Positions 41,387-48,828 of a stretch of DNA of 64,000 bases are shown piece by piece. How positions within the stretch are numbered: the first letter of the stretch is position 1; every line of letters begins with the position of its first letter. The stretch is from a virus. The stretch lies in IMG/VR virus record IMGVR_UViG_3300005096_000137, positions 84,428 through 148,427 of that record, one strand, 5' to 3'. Below the pieces are notes generated by a model. It saw only the letters and a program-made list of their open reading frames with translations, did no database searches and was not told the origin of the DNA. The position numbers were made by a program, and so were the translations under genes.

Positions 41387-41907
41387 TGGCCGACATAACG
41401 ATTAAGTACCACCTCTACTGTGGTGACAACGTCCAAACCAAACTCAATGAGTTCAGTGTTACTGAGGATTTGGAGAGTGACATCCAATTACATGGCGAAT
41501 CACTTTGTGAAGACTTAAACTACGAACTCCCACCTGCCCCCGAAGAATCAGCGGACACAGCTTCGGAGGCTTGGGCGGTCGACTCCGTTGATGTTGAGGA
41601 ATGGGACTACGACTTTGAGAACCCCGAGAACTTTGGCGACCTTGACGAGTACGGGGAGTACATCGAGGCATGTCAACAGTATGGTGACGCTTACCGGCTC
41701 CGCCACGAAGCCAGGGGCTCCTGTGACATGGACGAGTACGAGGGTGAGTACAACGAAGACGAGGATTTCGCCCGTGAATACATTGAACGAAGCTGTTGCA
41801 TTCCCTCGGCAGTCGAAGACTTCATCGATTGGGGTGACCTGACCAAGTCGGTCATGGAGGAATTCGACAGTTACACTGATGGTGGGTGTCACATATTTAC
41901 TAAATAG
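41386..41907 (+). CDS. ArdA-like antirestriction protein 1
   Basis: 173 aa, strongly acidic. GGAG seven bases before ATG 41386. Shares with the genes at 58446 and 59480 the ArdA-like series FGDLDEYGEYIEAC, EDEDFAREYIE, IPSAVEDFIDW and a C-terminal HIF. ArdA proteins mimic B-DNA and block type I restriction enzymes. Family assignment is by pattern. A terminator follows. Confidence 0.68.
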   Translation: MADITIKYHLYCGDNVQTKLNEFSVTEDLESDIQLHGESLCEDLNYELPPAPEESADTASEAWAVDSVDVEEWDYDFENPENFGDLDEYGEYIEACQQYGDAYRLRHEARGSCDMDEYEGEYNEDEDFAREYIERSCCIPSAVEDFIDWGDLTKSVMEEFDSYTDGGCHIFTK

Positions 41908-41928
41908 TGGGGTGGTTACCCACAAACA

Positions 41929-41976
41929 GCGGACCAGCCAGAGTTGCGTGCTCTAGGTTAGGCTGGTTCGCTTTCT
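41929..41976 (+). terminator. Rho-independent terminator
   Basis: GCGGACCAGCC (41929-41939) pairs with GGCTGGTTCGC (41961-41971) over 11 positions with one G-T pair, followed by TTTCTT. Confidence 0.78.
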
Positions 41977-41992
41977 TACATTCGGAGAAGTT

Positions 41993-42487
41993 ATGGATCT
42001 TGTAATAATTGCAGCGGTCGCGGACAACGGAGTGATTGGGCTGGCTGGGAAGATGCCTTGGCATCTCCCTGATGATTTGTCTGACTTCCGCGAACGAACC
42101 CTAGGTCACCCTCTCATCATGGGGCGGAATACCTTCCGCTCGACTGGTGTGTTACCCGGGCGGGACACCATCATTCTCACCAGGGATGTGAACTTCCGTA
42201 TCCGTGACCCTTGCTGTCATACCGCGAACACGTTGGAACACGCCTATGACATTGCAAAACGTATTGCTGAGCCCGAAGGGGTGACCAAGGCGTTTGTCTG
42301 TGGAGGTGCTGAGATATACCGACTGGCAATGCCCGCCATCACTATGATGTACATTAGCTGGCTGGATGTCCAGACTCAGGGCGACACTTATTTCCCGGCG
42401 ATCAATCCCAGATATTGGTGTGTCAAATACGAGAAGAGGACGTCCTATGGGTGCGTCACAAAGTACATTCGGCAAAGAAGCGACTAG
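41993..42487 (+). CDS. folA: Dihydrofolate reductase
   Basis: 164 aa. VIIAAVADNGVIGLAGKMPWHLPDDL at the N-terminus, IMGRNTF, LPGRDTIILTR and FVCGGAEIYRLAMP are in the canonical DHFR order. Regenerates tetrahydrofolate consumed by ThyA. GGAG upstream, between a terminator and a promoter, 31 kb from thyA. Confidence 0.95.
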   Translation: MDLVIIAAVADNGVIGLAGKMPWHLPDDLSDFRERTLGHPLIMGRNTFRSTGVLPGRDTIILTRDVNFRIRDPCCHTANTLEHAYDIAKRIAEPEGVTKAFVCGGAEIYRLAMPAITMMYISWLDVQTQGDTYFPAINPRYWCVKYEKRTSYGCVTKYIRQRSD

Positions 42488-42492
42488 TGCCC

Positions 42493-42520
42493 TTGACAAA
42501 CCCCTGGTGCAACCTATACT
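42493..42520 (+). promoter_or_regulatory. Sigma-70-type promoter
   Basis: TTGACA, 16-base spacer, TATACT. Drives the family A genes from 42560. Confidence 0.7.
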
Positions 42521-42559
42521 CTTGGGGTACCCCAATGCGTCCAGGACAGGCAAGGTAAC

Positions 42560-42943
42560 ATGGCAACATCACAGCAAATCAAAGATGTCACAGTGGAACT
42601 AGAGCGGCGGGGCTTCTCTGCGGTTCCGATACCAGGGGACGTCACTAACAAGGGAACTATTTGGAATGTCCCTATACGTCGCTTTGCCAGGTGCTATCAG
42701 ATCCAAATCACTCAGACACCACCCCCACCCATATGGTTTACGCTCGGGCTAGTGGTATGGCGCGCTGGGCAAGTTGCGACAGGTCAATCATTCCTTGAGT
42801 ATACTGCCAAAGCAAACAGGGATGCCTGTGGCATTGCATGGGCGGAATTTGAGAGCGACTGGCTTGGGCTCCAACGGCTCGGCGTTGATATCAACGAGCT
42901 TGGGCAACTGTCAGAGATGTTCGTTCCATTTGAGATTCTGTAA
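42560..42943 (+). CDS. Paralog family A, member 5
   Basis: 127 aa. Core VVWRAGQVATGQSFLEY .. WLGLQRLGVDINELGQL. Own promoter. Function unknown. Confidence 0.65.
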   Translation: MATSQQIKDVTVELERRGFSAVPIPGDVTNKGTIWNVPIRRFARCYQIQITQTPPPPIWFTLGLVVWRAGQVATGQSFLEYTAKANRDACGIAWAEFESDWLGLQRLGVDINELGQLSEMFVPFEIL

Positions 42944-42977
42944 GATTGAGCAATAAAATCTATTCAAGGAGAAGAGT

Positions 42978-43355
42978 ATGAAGTACCGACCATCACGCGC
43001 TGCAACACTCAACGATTGGGGCTTCACAGTGAAGACTCGTTTCGACGAGCCCCAACCCACCGTGTCTTTATTCCTGGGGACAGGTGCTTACACCTTCAAT
43101 GTAGGTACCCCTAGAGATATGTCAGTGGTTCAAGCCCTGCGACACCTCATCCCACGCGCCAGGCTTGTGTCCCGACACCCTGCGTATCACGACTTCGCCG
43201 AGTCACTACCCCACAAGGGCGTCACTTGGGATCAGTACCAAGCCTGTCAGCGTGACCTCCAAGGTCTCCAGTCACTTGGGTTGGATGAGATTGACCTCAT
43301 GCACCTGGCAAACCTTACCCAATCCCCGGAGTGTTACTTGCGCGATGAGATTTAA
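42978..43355 (+). CDS. Paralog family A, member 6
   Basis: 125 aa, AAGGAG upstream. Core DLQGLQSLGLDEIDLMHLANL with a diverged middle. Confidence 0.62.
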   Translation: MKYRPSRAATLNDWGFTVKTRFDEPQPTVSLFLGTGAYTFNVGTPRDMSVVQALRHLIPRARLVSRHPAYHDFAESLPHKGVTWDQYQACQRDLQGLQSLGLDEIDLMHLANLTQSPECYLRDEI

Positions 43356-43617
43356 CGAAATAGATGATAATATCGTAGACCTCTGTAAAAAGTCCGAGAT
43401 CCTCATTAAACAGCAATGTGACGAGTTTGCGTTCCAGGATAGTGGGGAGTCGCTGTTGGCTCTAATGTCCAATTCGCTGGCGTATATCACATCCTGGCCA
43501 GATGCTCCAATGGTAACACCTGATCAGGCAATTCTGGTGTATGCTCAACGAGGAATGCTTGCCCACTTCCACGAGATAGCAAAGACGGAGCCACGCGGTG
43601 AATACGAAAGCAATTGA
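43345..43617 (+). CDS. Hypothetical protein
   Basis: 90 aa starting MRFNEIDDNIVDL, overlapping the preceding gene by 11 bases. Helical. Not clearly a family A member. Confidence 0.55.
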   Translation: MRFNEIDDNIVDLCKKSEILIKQQCDEFAFQDSGESLLALMSNSLAYITSWPDAPMVTPDQAILVYAQRGMLAHFHEIAKTEPRGEYESN

Positions 43618-43915
43618 CGCAGCAGGGTTTGAACTCCACATTGCACATGGGTGGGCCACCTTGACGCGGGGTGGTAACGCATTTACCATTGAGTGGTCAG
43701 CCCTTGGTGGGTCAGTGCCTGACTTCCTCGGGTGTATTGAATCAGCAGTGGAGGTAGGGTTCATAATGAACTCAATGGCAAAGGCAGAGGATATGCACAT
43801 TCTGGACTACATGCGCCAGGTAGGGATGACCAGGCACTACAAACAGTGTCGGGATGCGTACGTGGGTATGCTCCGTCTTGGGGTCACTGAGGCAGAATGG
43901 GAGTCGTTTTCATGA
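43598..43915 (+). CDS. Paralog family A, member 7
   Basis: 105 aa, GTG start. Core DAYVGMLRLGVTEAEWESF at the C-terminus; the most diverged member. Confidence 0.57.
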   Translation: MNTKAIDAAGFELHIAHGWATLTRGGNAFTIEWSALGGSVPDFLGCIESAVEVGFIMNSMAKAEDMHILDYMRQVGMTRHYKQCRDAYVGMLRLGVTEAEWESFS

Positions 43916-44187
43916 AGGGTTTAGATAGAAGCTTCTCCACCGCCGAATCATGTCAGAATTGCAAATACCGGCACACCAGCCAAGGTATCACCTTCCCGGG
44001 TATGGTTAGATTCACTCACTGTATCCACGAGTGTGAGCCATATGCGGACATACTACACTACCAACCGACACAGGAACAACTGAACGCTGCCAGTGCTGCA
44101 CGTAAAGAATTCAATGAGAACCGTGAGGTTCCATTGGATGGTCACTGTAAATACTGGGAGCGTAAGAGAAAGTCGAAGAAGAAATGA
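43912..44187 (+). CDS. Cys-rich, probably zinc-binding protein
   Basis: 91 aa. CQNC, then a Cys before HECEP, then CKYW near a very basic end (ERKRKSKKK). GGGAG precedes ATG 43912. Metal-binding is inferred. Confidence 0.6.
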   Translation: MKGLDRSFSTAESCQNCKYRHTSQGITFPGMVRFTHCIHECEPYADILHYQPTQEQLNAASAARKEFNENREVPLDGHCKYWERKRKSKKK

Positions 44188-44297
44188 GCTGTCGAATACA
44201 GGACCCATCAAGTATGTCCGGGTCCTGGCTGCATGTAAGGGCTGGAAAGCTATGGATGATTTTGGTACACTTCCCGAGGAGGCTGCACATTGACTGA
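44184..44297 (+). CDS. Possible tiny gene (37 aa), frame uncertain
   Basis: An ATGA overlap gives 37 codons ending at 44297. A competing frame ending at 44293 reads VRVLAACKGWKAMDDFGTLPEE and forms a TTGA junction with the next gene, but has no obvious start codon. One of the two is probably translated. Confidence 0.3.
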   Translation: MSCRIQDPSSMSGSWLHVRAGKLWMILVHFPRRLHID

Positions 44298-44670
44298 GAC
44301 ACCCCCATATCAATCGCTCCGGTGCACCCCGCGAACGGACACCAGCTTCATGGGTCCACTAGTCGACCTGCATACCCCTGGCATAGCCAAGGACTTGGAC
44401 GAGTACATCAACCCACCCCAGCATGTTATCACGGTGCGGGTGCGGAAGATATCCCGTTGGCTCTCAGAAGAGTTCGGGGTGTGTACTGTGATGTCCTGCC
44501 AGCGACGGTACGGTGCAATTTACCACTCGGGCGTCGAGTCTGCCGACATACTCCGGGTCTGGCGGTCCTGGCACTATGGCAAGATTTACATTGACAAAAC
44601 CGGACATGAGTGGTTTAGTTTCGAGGAACCACCCACACCAGAAGACCTGCCCAACATACCACCTAAATAA
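44290..44670 (+). CDS. Paralog family C, member 3 (TTG start)
   Basis: 126 aa. Core VRKISRWLSEEFGVCTVMSC then Q-R-R-Y-G and ILRVWRSWH, matching 40813 and 41051, plus an N-terminal extension. TTG start with GAGG upstream. Confidence 0.58.
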   Translation: MTETPPYQSLRCTPRTDTSFMGPLVDLHTPGIAKDLDEYINPPQHVITVRVRKISRWLSEEFGVCTVMSCQRRYGAIYHSGVESADILRVWRSWHYGKIYIDKTGHEWFSFEEPPTPEDLPNIPPK

Positions 44671-44700
44671 TCCAATGGCGGGTTCTTCAAAGAATCTGAT

Positions 44701-44729
44701 TTGACAACCAGCGAACCATGATGTATGCT
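44701..44729 (+). promoter_or_regulatory. Promoter, AGGGTGTTCAC variant
   Basis: TTGACA, 17-base spacer, TATGCT, then AGGGTGTTCACTTAAC. A close match recurs at 46245. Confidence 0.7.
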
Positions 44730-44758
44730 TAGGGTGTTCACTTAACCCGGAGACACGC

Positions 44759-45499
44759 ATGCTAGGTTCCATTTACGAGGCTGAATTGTTCTGCACAAGT
44801 TGTGCAGCTCGATTGAGGCATAAGGATTTGATCAATGTCTCTCGGGAGTCTGACCTTCCGGAGCATTGTGGTGGGTGTGGTGTCTTCCTGGAGAATTCGC
44901 TAACCCCTATTGGGTACGAGCACGTCCAGTGCATCATTGAGGATTCAGCGTGTGAGCCTGATTGTGTTGCCATCAAGACTTGGCTCCCGTTTTATTGTGT
45001 CGGCGAGGTCTGGCAACCTGTGCAGGGTTACGAAGAGTTGTACGAGGTATCTACCTATGGAGATATACGTCGAACGTGGGTGAATGTGGTTCTCGACAGA
45101 CCAGGGAGACCACCTAAAGACCCTGTAATGGTGACTCAGTTGAAAGAAGGCGATGGTCTTCGCGTACAATTACGGAGTGAAGGAGGCGTTCGAGTCTCAC
45201 ATGCTGTTCACAAGTTAGTCCTTCAGGCTTTTAAGAAACCCTGCTTTCATGGGTACAAGTGCTGTCATAAGGATGGGAACAGGCAGAACAACCACCTGGA
45301 GAACCTGGTCTGGGTGCCCCAAACCGGGATGATTCCTCAGAAGGTGGAGCGGAGTGACGGGGTGGTTTTCCCATCTGCGAGTCGTGCTGCAACTCTCATG
45401 GGTAGTCCCGATGTTTCTGCCTCTGGAATACACCGTGCTTGTCGCACCGGTTGGTTTTACAAGGGCTACACATGGAATAAGGTTGACGATGAACCATAA
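44759..45499 (+). CDS. NUMOD4-HNH-NUMOD1 protein with N-terminal zinc ribbon
   Basis: 246 aa. An N-terminal ribbon (CTSC at 12-15, CGGC at 37-40) is fused to NUMOD4 (EVWQPVQGYEELYEVSTYGDIRR, about 83-105), an HNH core (CCHKDGNRQNNHLENLVWV, about 168-186) and a NUMOD1 DNA-binding repeat (SDGVVFPSASRAATLM, from about 199). The last three are standard for homing endonucleases; the ribbon is not. Confidence 0.82.
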   Translation: MLGSIYEAELFCTSCAARLRHKDLINVSRESDLPEHCGGCGVFLENSLTPIGYEHVQCIIEDSACEPDCVAIKTWLPFYCVGEVWQPVQGYEELYEVSTYGDIRRTWVNVVLDRPGRPPKDPVMVTQLKEGDGLRVQLRSEGGVRVSHAVHKLVLQAFKKPCFHGYKCCHKDGNRQNNHLENLVWVPQTGMIPQKVERSDGVVFPSASRAATLMGSPDVSASGIHRACRTGWFYKGYTWNKVDDEP

Positions 45500-45617
45500 T
45501 CACAGACGTGTATGTCTGGTGACCGGCAAGTTCTCGAAGTACCTTTTGAGATCATGTTACCGCTTTTATCGAAGTGTTCAGAGTTTCTTGACAAACTCAA
45601 TACGGAGAAGATTTAAT

Positions 45618-45938
45618 ATGTTTCGAGCAATAGCCTACGTCAACCAAGAGACTGGTGAGAAGTACATTCAGTTGCAAGGGGCACGCCGGGGTCATGTCCT
45701 CTATAAGTGTAATGACGATGACTATGGGGGTCCCGGAGAACTCGTGAACACACTAGTCCGGGCATACGACCACCTTCCGGTTGGGGATAATGTGGCATTA
45801 ACACAGTCTTCAATCAATGATTATTGCTCGATAATTGCCACATTTGCTGGCACCAACGTCGAACTGCATCTCAAAAACATGGGTCGACGGTCAGACATTA
45901 TTAGCGCCTGGGTTGGTATTTCTGAGTCACTACTTTAA
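45618..45938 (+). CDS. Paralog family B, member 1
   Basis: 106 aa from ATG with GGAG upstream. Family pattern: LYxA strand, central helix, then IATFAGTNVELHLKNMG..ISAWVG; other members have (I/V)A.YDG. Six genes to 53299 belong here. Function unknown. Confidence 0.55.
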   Translation: MFRAIAYVNQETGEKYIQLQGARRGHVLYKCNDDDYGGPGELVNTLVRAYDHLPVGDNVALTQSSINDYCSIIATFAGTNVELHLKNMGRRSDIISAWVGISESLL

Positions 45939-45949
45939 GCGAGGTTAAG

Positions 45950-46240
45950 ATGGATGTAACGATTTTGATGGCAGTGAAGTCCAATCGCCATAACGCCAAT
46001 CTCAAGGACGACCTCCAATTCGTCATGTTTGCTAGTATCAAAGGCGACCCTACCACAGGGTGTGTCCATGAGGACTACACGGCAGTTAGCCCGACTCACA
46101 CCCTGAAGGGGCAGGGTAATCTGCTCTGTGGCAACCCCTATAGTCTATTTGGTGAAGCAGTTCAAGCGTTCACCGGTGAGAAGGACAACACCATCCACGC
46201 CTACCACGGAAGTGCTGAGGGTTTGAAAATGTGGAACTAA
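45950..46240 (+). CDS. Hypothetical protein
   Basis: 96 aa starting MDVTILMAVKSNRHN, AGG upstream. No family recognised. A promoter follows at once. Confidence 0.57.
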   Translation: MDVTILMAVKSNRHNANLKDDLQFVMFASIKGDPTTGCVHEDYTAVSPTHTLKGQGNLLCGNPYSLFGEAVQAFTGEKDNTIHAYHGSAEGLKMWN

Positions 46241-46244
46241 TTAT

Positions 46245-46273
46245 TTGACAGAGGGCAGAACATGATGTATGCT
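46245..46273 (+). promoter_or_regulatory. Promoter, AGGGTGTTCAC variant
   Basis: TTGACA, 17-base spacer, TATGCT, then AGGGTGTTCACGCAAC; matches 44701 closely, including CATGATGTATGCTT. Confidence 0.72.
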
Positions 46274-46320
46274 TAGGGTGTTCACGCAACTTAACCGCAC
46301 ACCTCAGATGGGGAAACAAC

Positions 46321-46617
46321 ATGGGTACAATCACACTCGAATTCAACTTCCGATCCAGTCAGGCAGCCTTGAGTACCACCTATACCTTCGAGCTAGGTGG
46401 GAGCCACTTCTTGGATGAAGTACGGGCATTCCAGGATGATTATTTGGACGAACTTATCCGGGACAATGGTGCGGACTGGTCAGCACTCGACTTTACTGTT
46501 GAAGGATGGTCTGTGCTGGATGCTAACCCCTTCGACTTTGATGACCTGGATGCGTACAGTATTCATGTATGTGAGGTCAACGAGAAGCACCACAGATGTG
46601 TCAGGAGCTACGCATGA
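46321..46617 (+). CDS. Short ArdA-like protein (N-terminal part only)
   Basis: 98 aa. The start MGTITLEFNFRS and the segment NPFDFDDLDAYSIHV match the first part of the longer ArdA-like proteins (for example NDFDSLEDYAEYI at 58446). The C-terminal FIDW and HIF parts are missing. 54729 has the same short form. Confidence 0.58.
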   Translation: MGTITLEFNFRSSQAALSTTYTFELGGSHFLDEVRAFQDDYLDELIRDNGADWSALDFTVEGWSVLDANPFDFDDLDAYSIHVCEVNEKHHRCVRSYA

Positions 46618-46901
46618 AATTCTATGGACCAGGGGGTGTGCCAACCCAACCCCTCAATTTACAGCAAGTCTGGGACGCGCTTGTCCGGACTAATTGGATG
46701 TTCACGCAGGCTAAAGGGCATGAGCTGCACTGGGTGCGAGGTCCACTTGCCTGTGTGATTCGGATTGACACAGACGAGTCACTAATAAATCGTGATTTGT
46801 CTACAGTTAGTGTTGTGTTGACGAAATGGGTTAACGTGGGGGTAGATTCTTTGGGGAATGTTTGGGTTCACAGAAATGAGGTTGAGGGGTTTTATGCTTG
46901 A
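46614..46901 (+). CDS. Hypothetical protein
   Basis: 95 aa starting MKFYGPGG, ATGA overlap. Contains QQVWDALVRTNWMFTQAKGHELHWVRG. No family recognised. Confidence 0.55.
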   Translation: MKFYGPGGVPTQPLNLQQVWDALVRTNWMFTQAKGHELHWVRGPLACVIRIDTDESLINRDLSTVSVVLTKWVNVGVDSLGNVWVHRNEVEGFYA

Positions 46902-47751
46902 CGCACCACAAGTATTGAATCTGGACGGGACAGTTGCCACCCAGGTTACCCGAGGTCAGGACTACCTAGTCCCCTCGGTGTTTGGCATCCCTATTGTTTG
47001 TCCCTCGCACATTGACGAAGGGAACCAGGATGGTCCAACCGGGCGACACTGGCACACCGATGGGCGCTGGGGTAACCTGGATCGACCAAAGAAATGGTTC
47101 CATGGTCCAGCAGTGGAAGCTCTCCCGGACTTGGGAATTGACCACACAATTCAGTCTGCCATTATCGCAGACGAGGGTCAGAAGGTTAGTCACACCCAGT
47201 TCACTGCACATGAGACTGAGTGTATGCCCAGCGGTGGTATTTTCACCTCCCTGGCATGGCTGTACCACCTATATGGGGACCAGTATGCCAAGGATGGTCG
47301 GTGCCCACACCACCCAACGCCTCTGGCCGACTACCAAGGGCACCAGCGGTGTCCATCACACGGGCTCCGATTCAAGGCAGACGGGTCGCCATTTTACAAG
47401 GCCCCATTCTACGTCAGCTTGGATTACGTCAACACAGAGGGCATTGAGAACCAACTCAAGGTGCCAGTGGCGTTTCTCCCTGAAAAGATGAACTTTGTGT
47501 TCTACGAAGAGGGGACCCCCTCGTCCAGCTTCAACTTGGAAGATGCCCATGGGGAGGTGATTGATGTTTGCGAAGTAGATTCCATGGGCTTGGTCCACTG
47601 TGGGGACGCCCTTGTGTTCAGAATTAGTGCCTTCACGAAGCAAATTGTATGCCCCTATCTGTGCAAAGAAGATCCCAGGAAGGGATCAAACGAGTGGCAT
47701 GGCGGGGGTTGTGGCGAGGTCGCTAAGACCCCACTACCATTTGAAGCTTGA
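46894..47751 (+). CDS. Protein with Rieske-like CPHH..CPSHGLRF motif
   Basis: 285 aa. CPHH (Cys137, His139) and CPSHGLRF (Cys153, His156) match the C-x-H / C-x-x-H ligand pairs and the CPxHG turn of Rieske [2Fe-2S] domains, with a slightly short gap of 13 residues. A second CPSH occurs near residue 36. Around it are TGRHWHTDGRW and many aromatic residues. It could instead bind zinc. GAGGGG upstream. Confidence 0.55.
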   Translation: MLDAPQVLNLDGTVATQVTRGQDYLVPSVFGIPIVCPSHIDEGNQDGPTGRHWHTDGRWGNLDRPKKWFHGPAVEALPDLGIDHTIQSAIIADEGQKVSHTQFTAHETECMPSGGIFTSLAWLYHLYGDQYAKDGRCPHHPTPLADYQGHQRCPSHGLRFKADGSPFYKAPFYVSLDYVNTEGIENQLKVPVAFLPEKMNFVFYEEGTPSSSFNLEDAHGEVIDVCEVDSMGLVHCGDALVFRISAFTKQIVCPYLCKEDPRKGSNEWHGGGCGEVAKTPLPFEA

Positions 47752-47776
47752 CAGCCTGCGGAACACAATGTATACT
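47748..47776 (+). promoter_or_regulatory. Sigma-70-type promoter
   Basis: TTGACA overlaps the stop codon of 46894; 17-base spacer; TATACT. A 10-codon reading frame (47791-47823) lies between it and the next gene and overlaps that gene's start. Confidence 0.72.
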
Positions 47777-47815
47777 TGGGGAGTTGAATCATGCTGTCTA
47801 ATTGGGGGAAGGCAA

Positions 47816-48118
47816 ATGAATAATCGAAGAGTTGAAGTGCTGGAGTCTTGTAACAGCTACCTCTATCTTGCGGTCATTGAGAACCACAAGCTCCGTTTGC
47901 TGGTGAAGACAACAGGAAACTACAGCAGGATGGTTGGGACTTTGGAATCAGTGTTTCAGGGTAGTACAGAGGTCGGTTTGAAGTGCCCACATGCTGAATA
48001 CGAGGACCCCCAGTTACGGAGGGTTGCAACGTACGATGGCATGTCGATGCAGTTCGACGTTACAAAAATGGGTACTGCTTCGCGGACGTGGGCAGGCCTG
48101 GAAACAGTGGGAGTCTGA
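47816..48118 (+). CDS. Paralog family B, member 2
   Basis: 100 aa. GGGGGAAGG upstream. Core SYLYLAVIENHKL .. RRVATYDGMSMQFDVTKMG .. WAGLE. Function unknown. Confidence 0.62.
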   Translation: MNNRRVEVLESCNSYLYLAVIENHKLRLLVKTTGNYSRMVGTLESVFQGSTEVGLKCPHAEYEDPQLRRVATYDGMSMQFDVTKMGTASRTWAGLETVGV

Positions 48119-48309
48119 TGAAATACAAAGTAACGGCAGTGGTAGAGTTCGCGGACGCACCCCCTCTGGTTTGTAATCTAGAGTCAGACGCACCTATTGG
48201 GCAGGAGCGGGCGGGTCACGCCTTGTTCGCCAAGTATGGTTTCGAGGTGGAAGATGGGGCGTTGTTTCTGATATTTGACCCGGACCATATTAACCTGGAT
48301 GAGGGCTAA
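48118..48309 (+). CDS. Hypothetical small acidic protein
   Basis: 63 aa from an ATGA overlap. Beta-rich (KYKVTAVVEFAD, LFLIFDPDH). No family recognised. Confidence 0.57.
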   Translation: MKYKVTAVVEFADAPPLVCNLESDAPIGQERAGHALFAKYGFEVEDGALFLIFDPDHINLDEG

Positions 48310-48312
48310 GGC

Positions 48313-48795
48313 ATGTTTAAGCAATTGATTCTGATTGGTTGGGAGCCAGGGATTGCAAGATGGGTCACTTCGGACACCCACATCACTATGGAAATGGTCC
48401 GCGAACACATCTCAACACTCGGTGGGGACCCAAGTTGCCCCGTGGAATTCCTTGATGATCCCAAAGAGATACAGATTGATAGCTGTATCCGAATCCACGC
48501 GATGCAGGGTGGTGGTGGAAACCGTTTGTACATCGCGAAATTAGAACACACAGTCTGTGTGGACTTGTTCGAGGTATTCAAGCAGAACACACCAATGGGG
48601 ACCATGCAGGACGACCTGGCACGTGCCTACCGGTCCGTGGAGGGTATTGCCAACCCAGTGAATCCCAACCTCTCACATGCACTCAGGTCAATAGCCTGGT
48701 ACAGCGGTAATAGGTTTGTCGCGCGTACGTGTGAGATGTCTCAGCGTGGCATCGACTGGGTTGGGCAAATCACCGTGAATCTCGAATCACTGTAA
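48313..48795 (+). CDS. Paralog family B, member 3
   Basis: 160 aa. Core NRLYIAKLEHT .. TMQDDLARAYR .. RSIAWYSGNRFVARTCEMS .. DWVG, with an N-terminal domain (LILIGWEPGIARW) that members 5 and 6 carry in related form. Confidence 0.62.
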   Translation: MFKQLILIGWEPGIARWVTSDTHITMEMVREHISTLGGDPSCPVEFLDDPKEIQIDSCIRIHAMQGGGGNRLYIAKLEHTVCVDLFEVFKQNTPMGTMQDDLARAYRSVEGIANPVNPNLSHALRSIAWYSGNRFVARTCEMSQRGIDWVGQITVNLESL

Positions 48796-48828
48796 AGACG
48801 CCTAAGATAATTTAAGGACACCAATGTT

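Noticed and set aside
45354-45617. Upstream extension of the 45618 gene
   Set aside because: Overlaps the NUMOD/HNH gene in another frame; GGAG lies just before ATG 45618 and only the part after it matches family B.
45588-45617. TTGACA before the 45618 gene as a promoter
   Set aside because: The only -10-like bases (ATTTAA) at usable spacing would put +1 after the start codon and the ribosome site.
47791-47823. Ten-codon leader peptide before 47816
   Set aside because: It overlaps the next start suggestively, but its possible ribosome site lies at or before the predicted +1 and the peptide shows no attenuator-type codons; kept only as a note.
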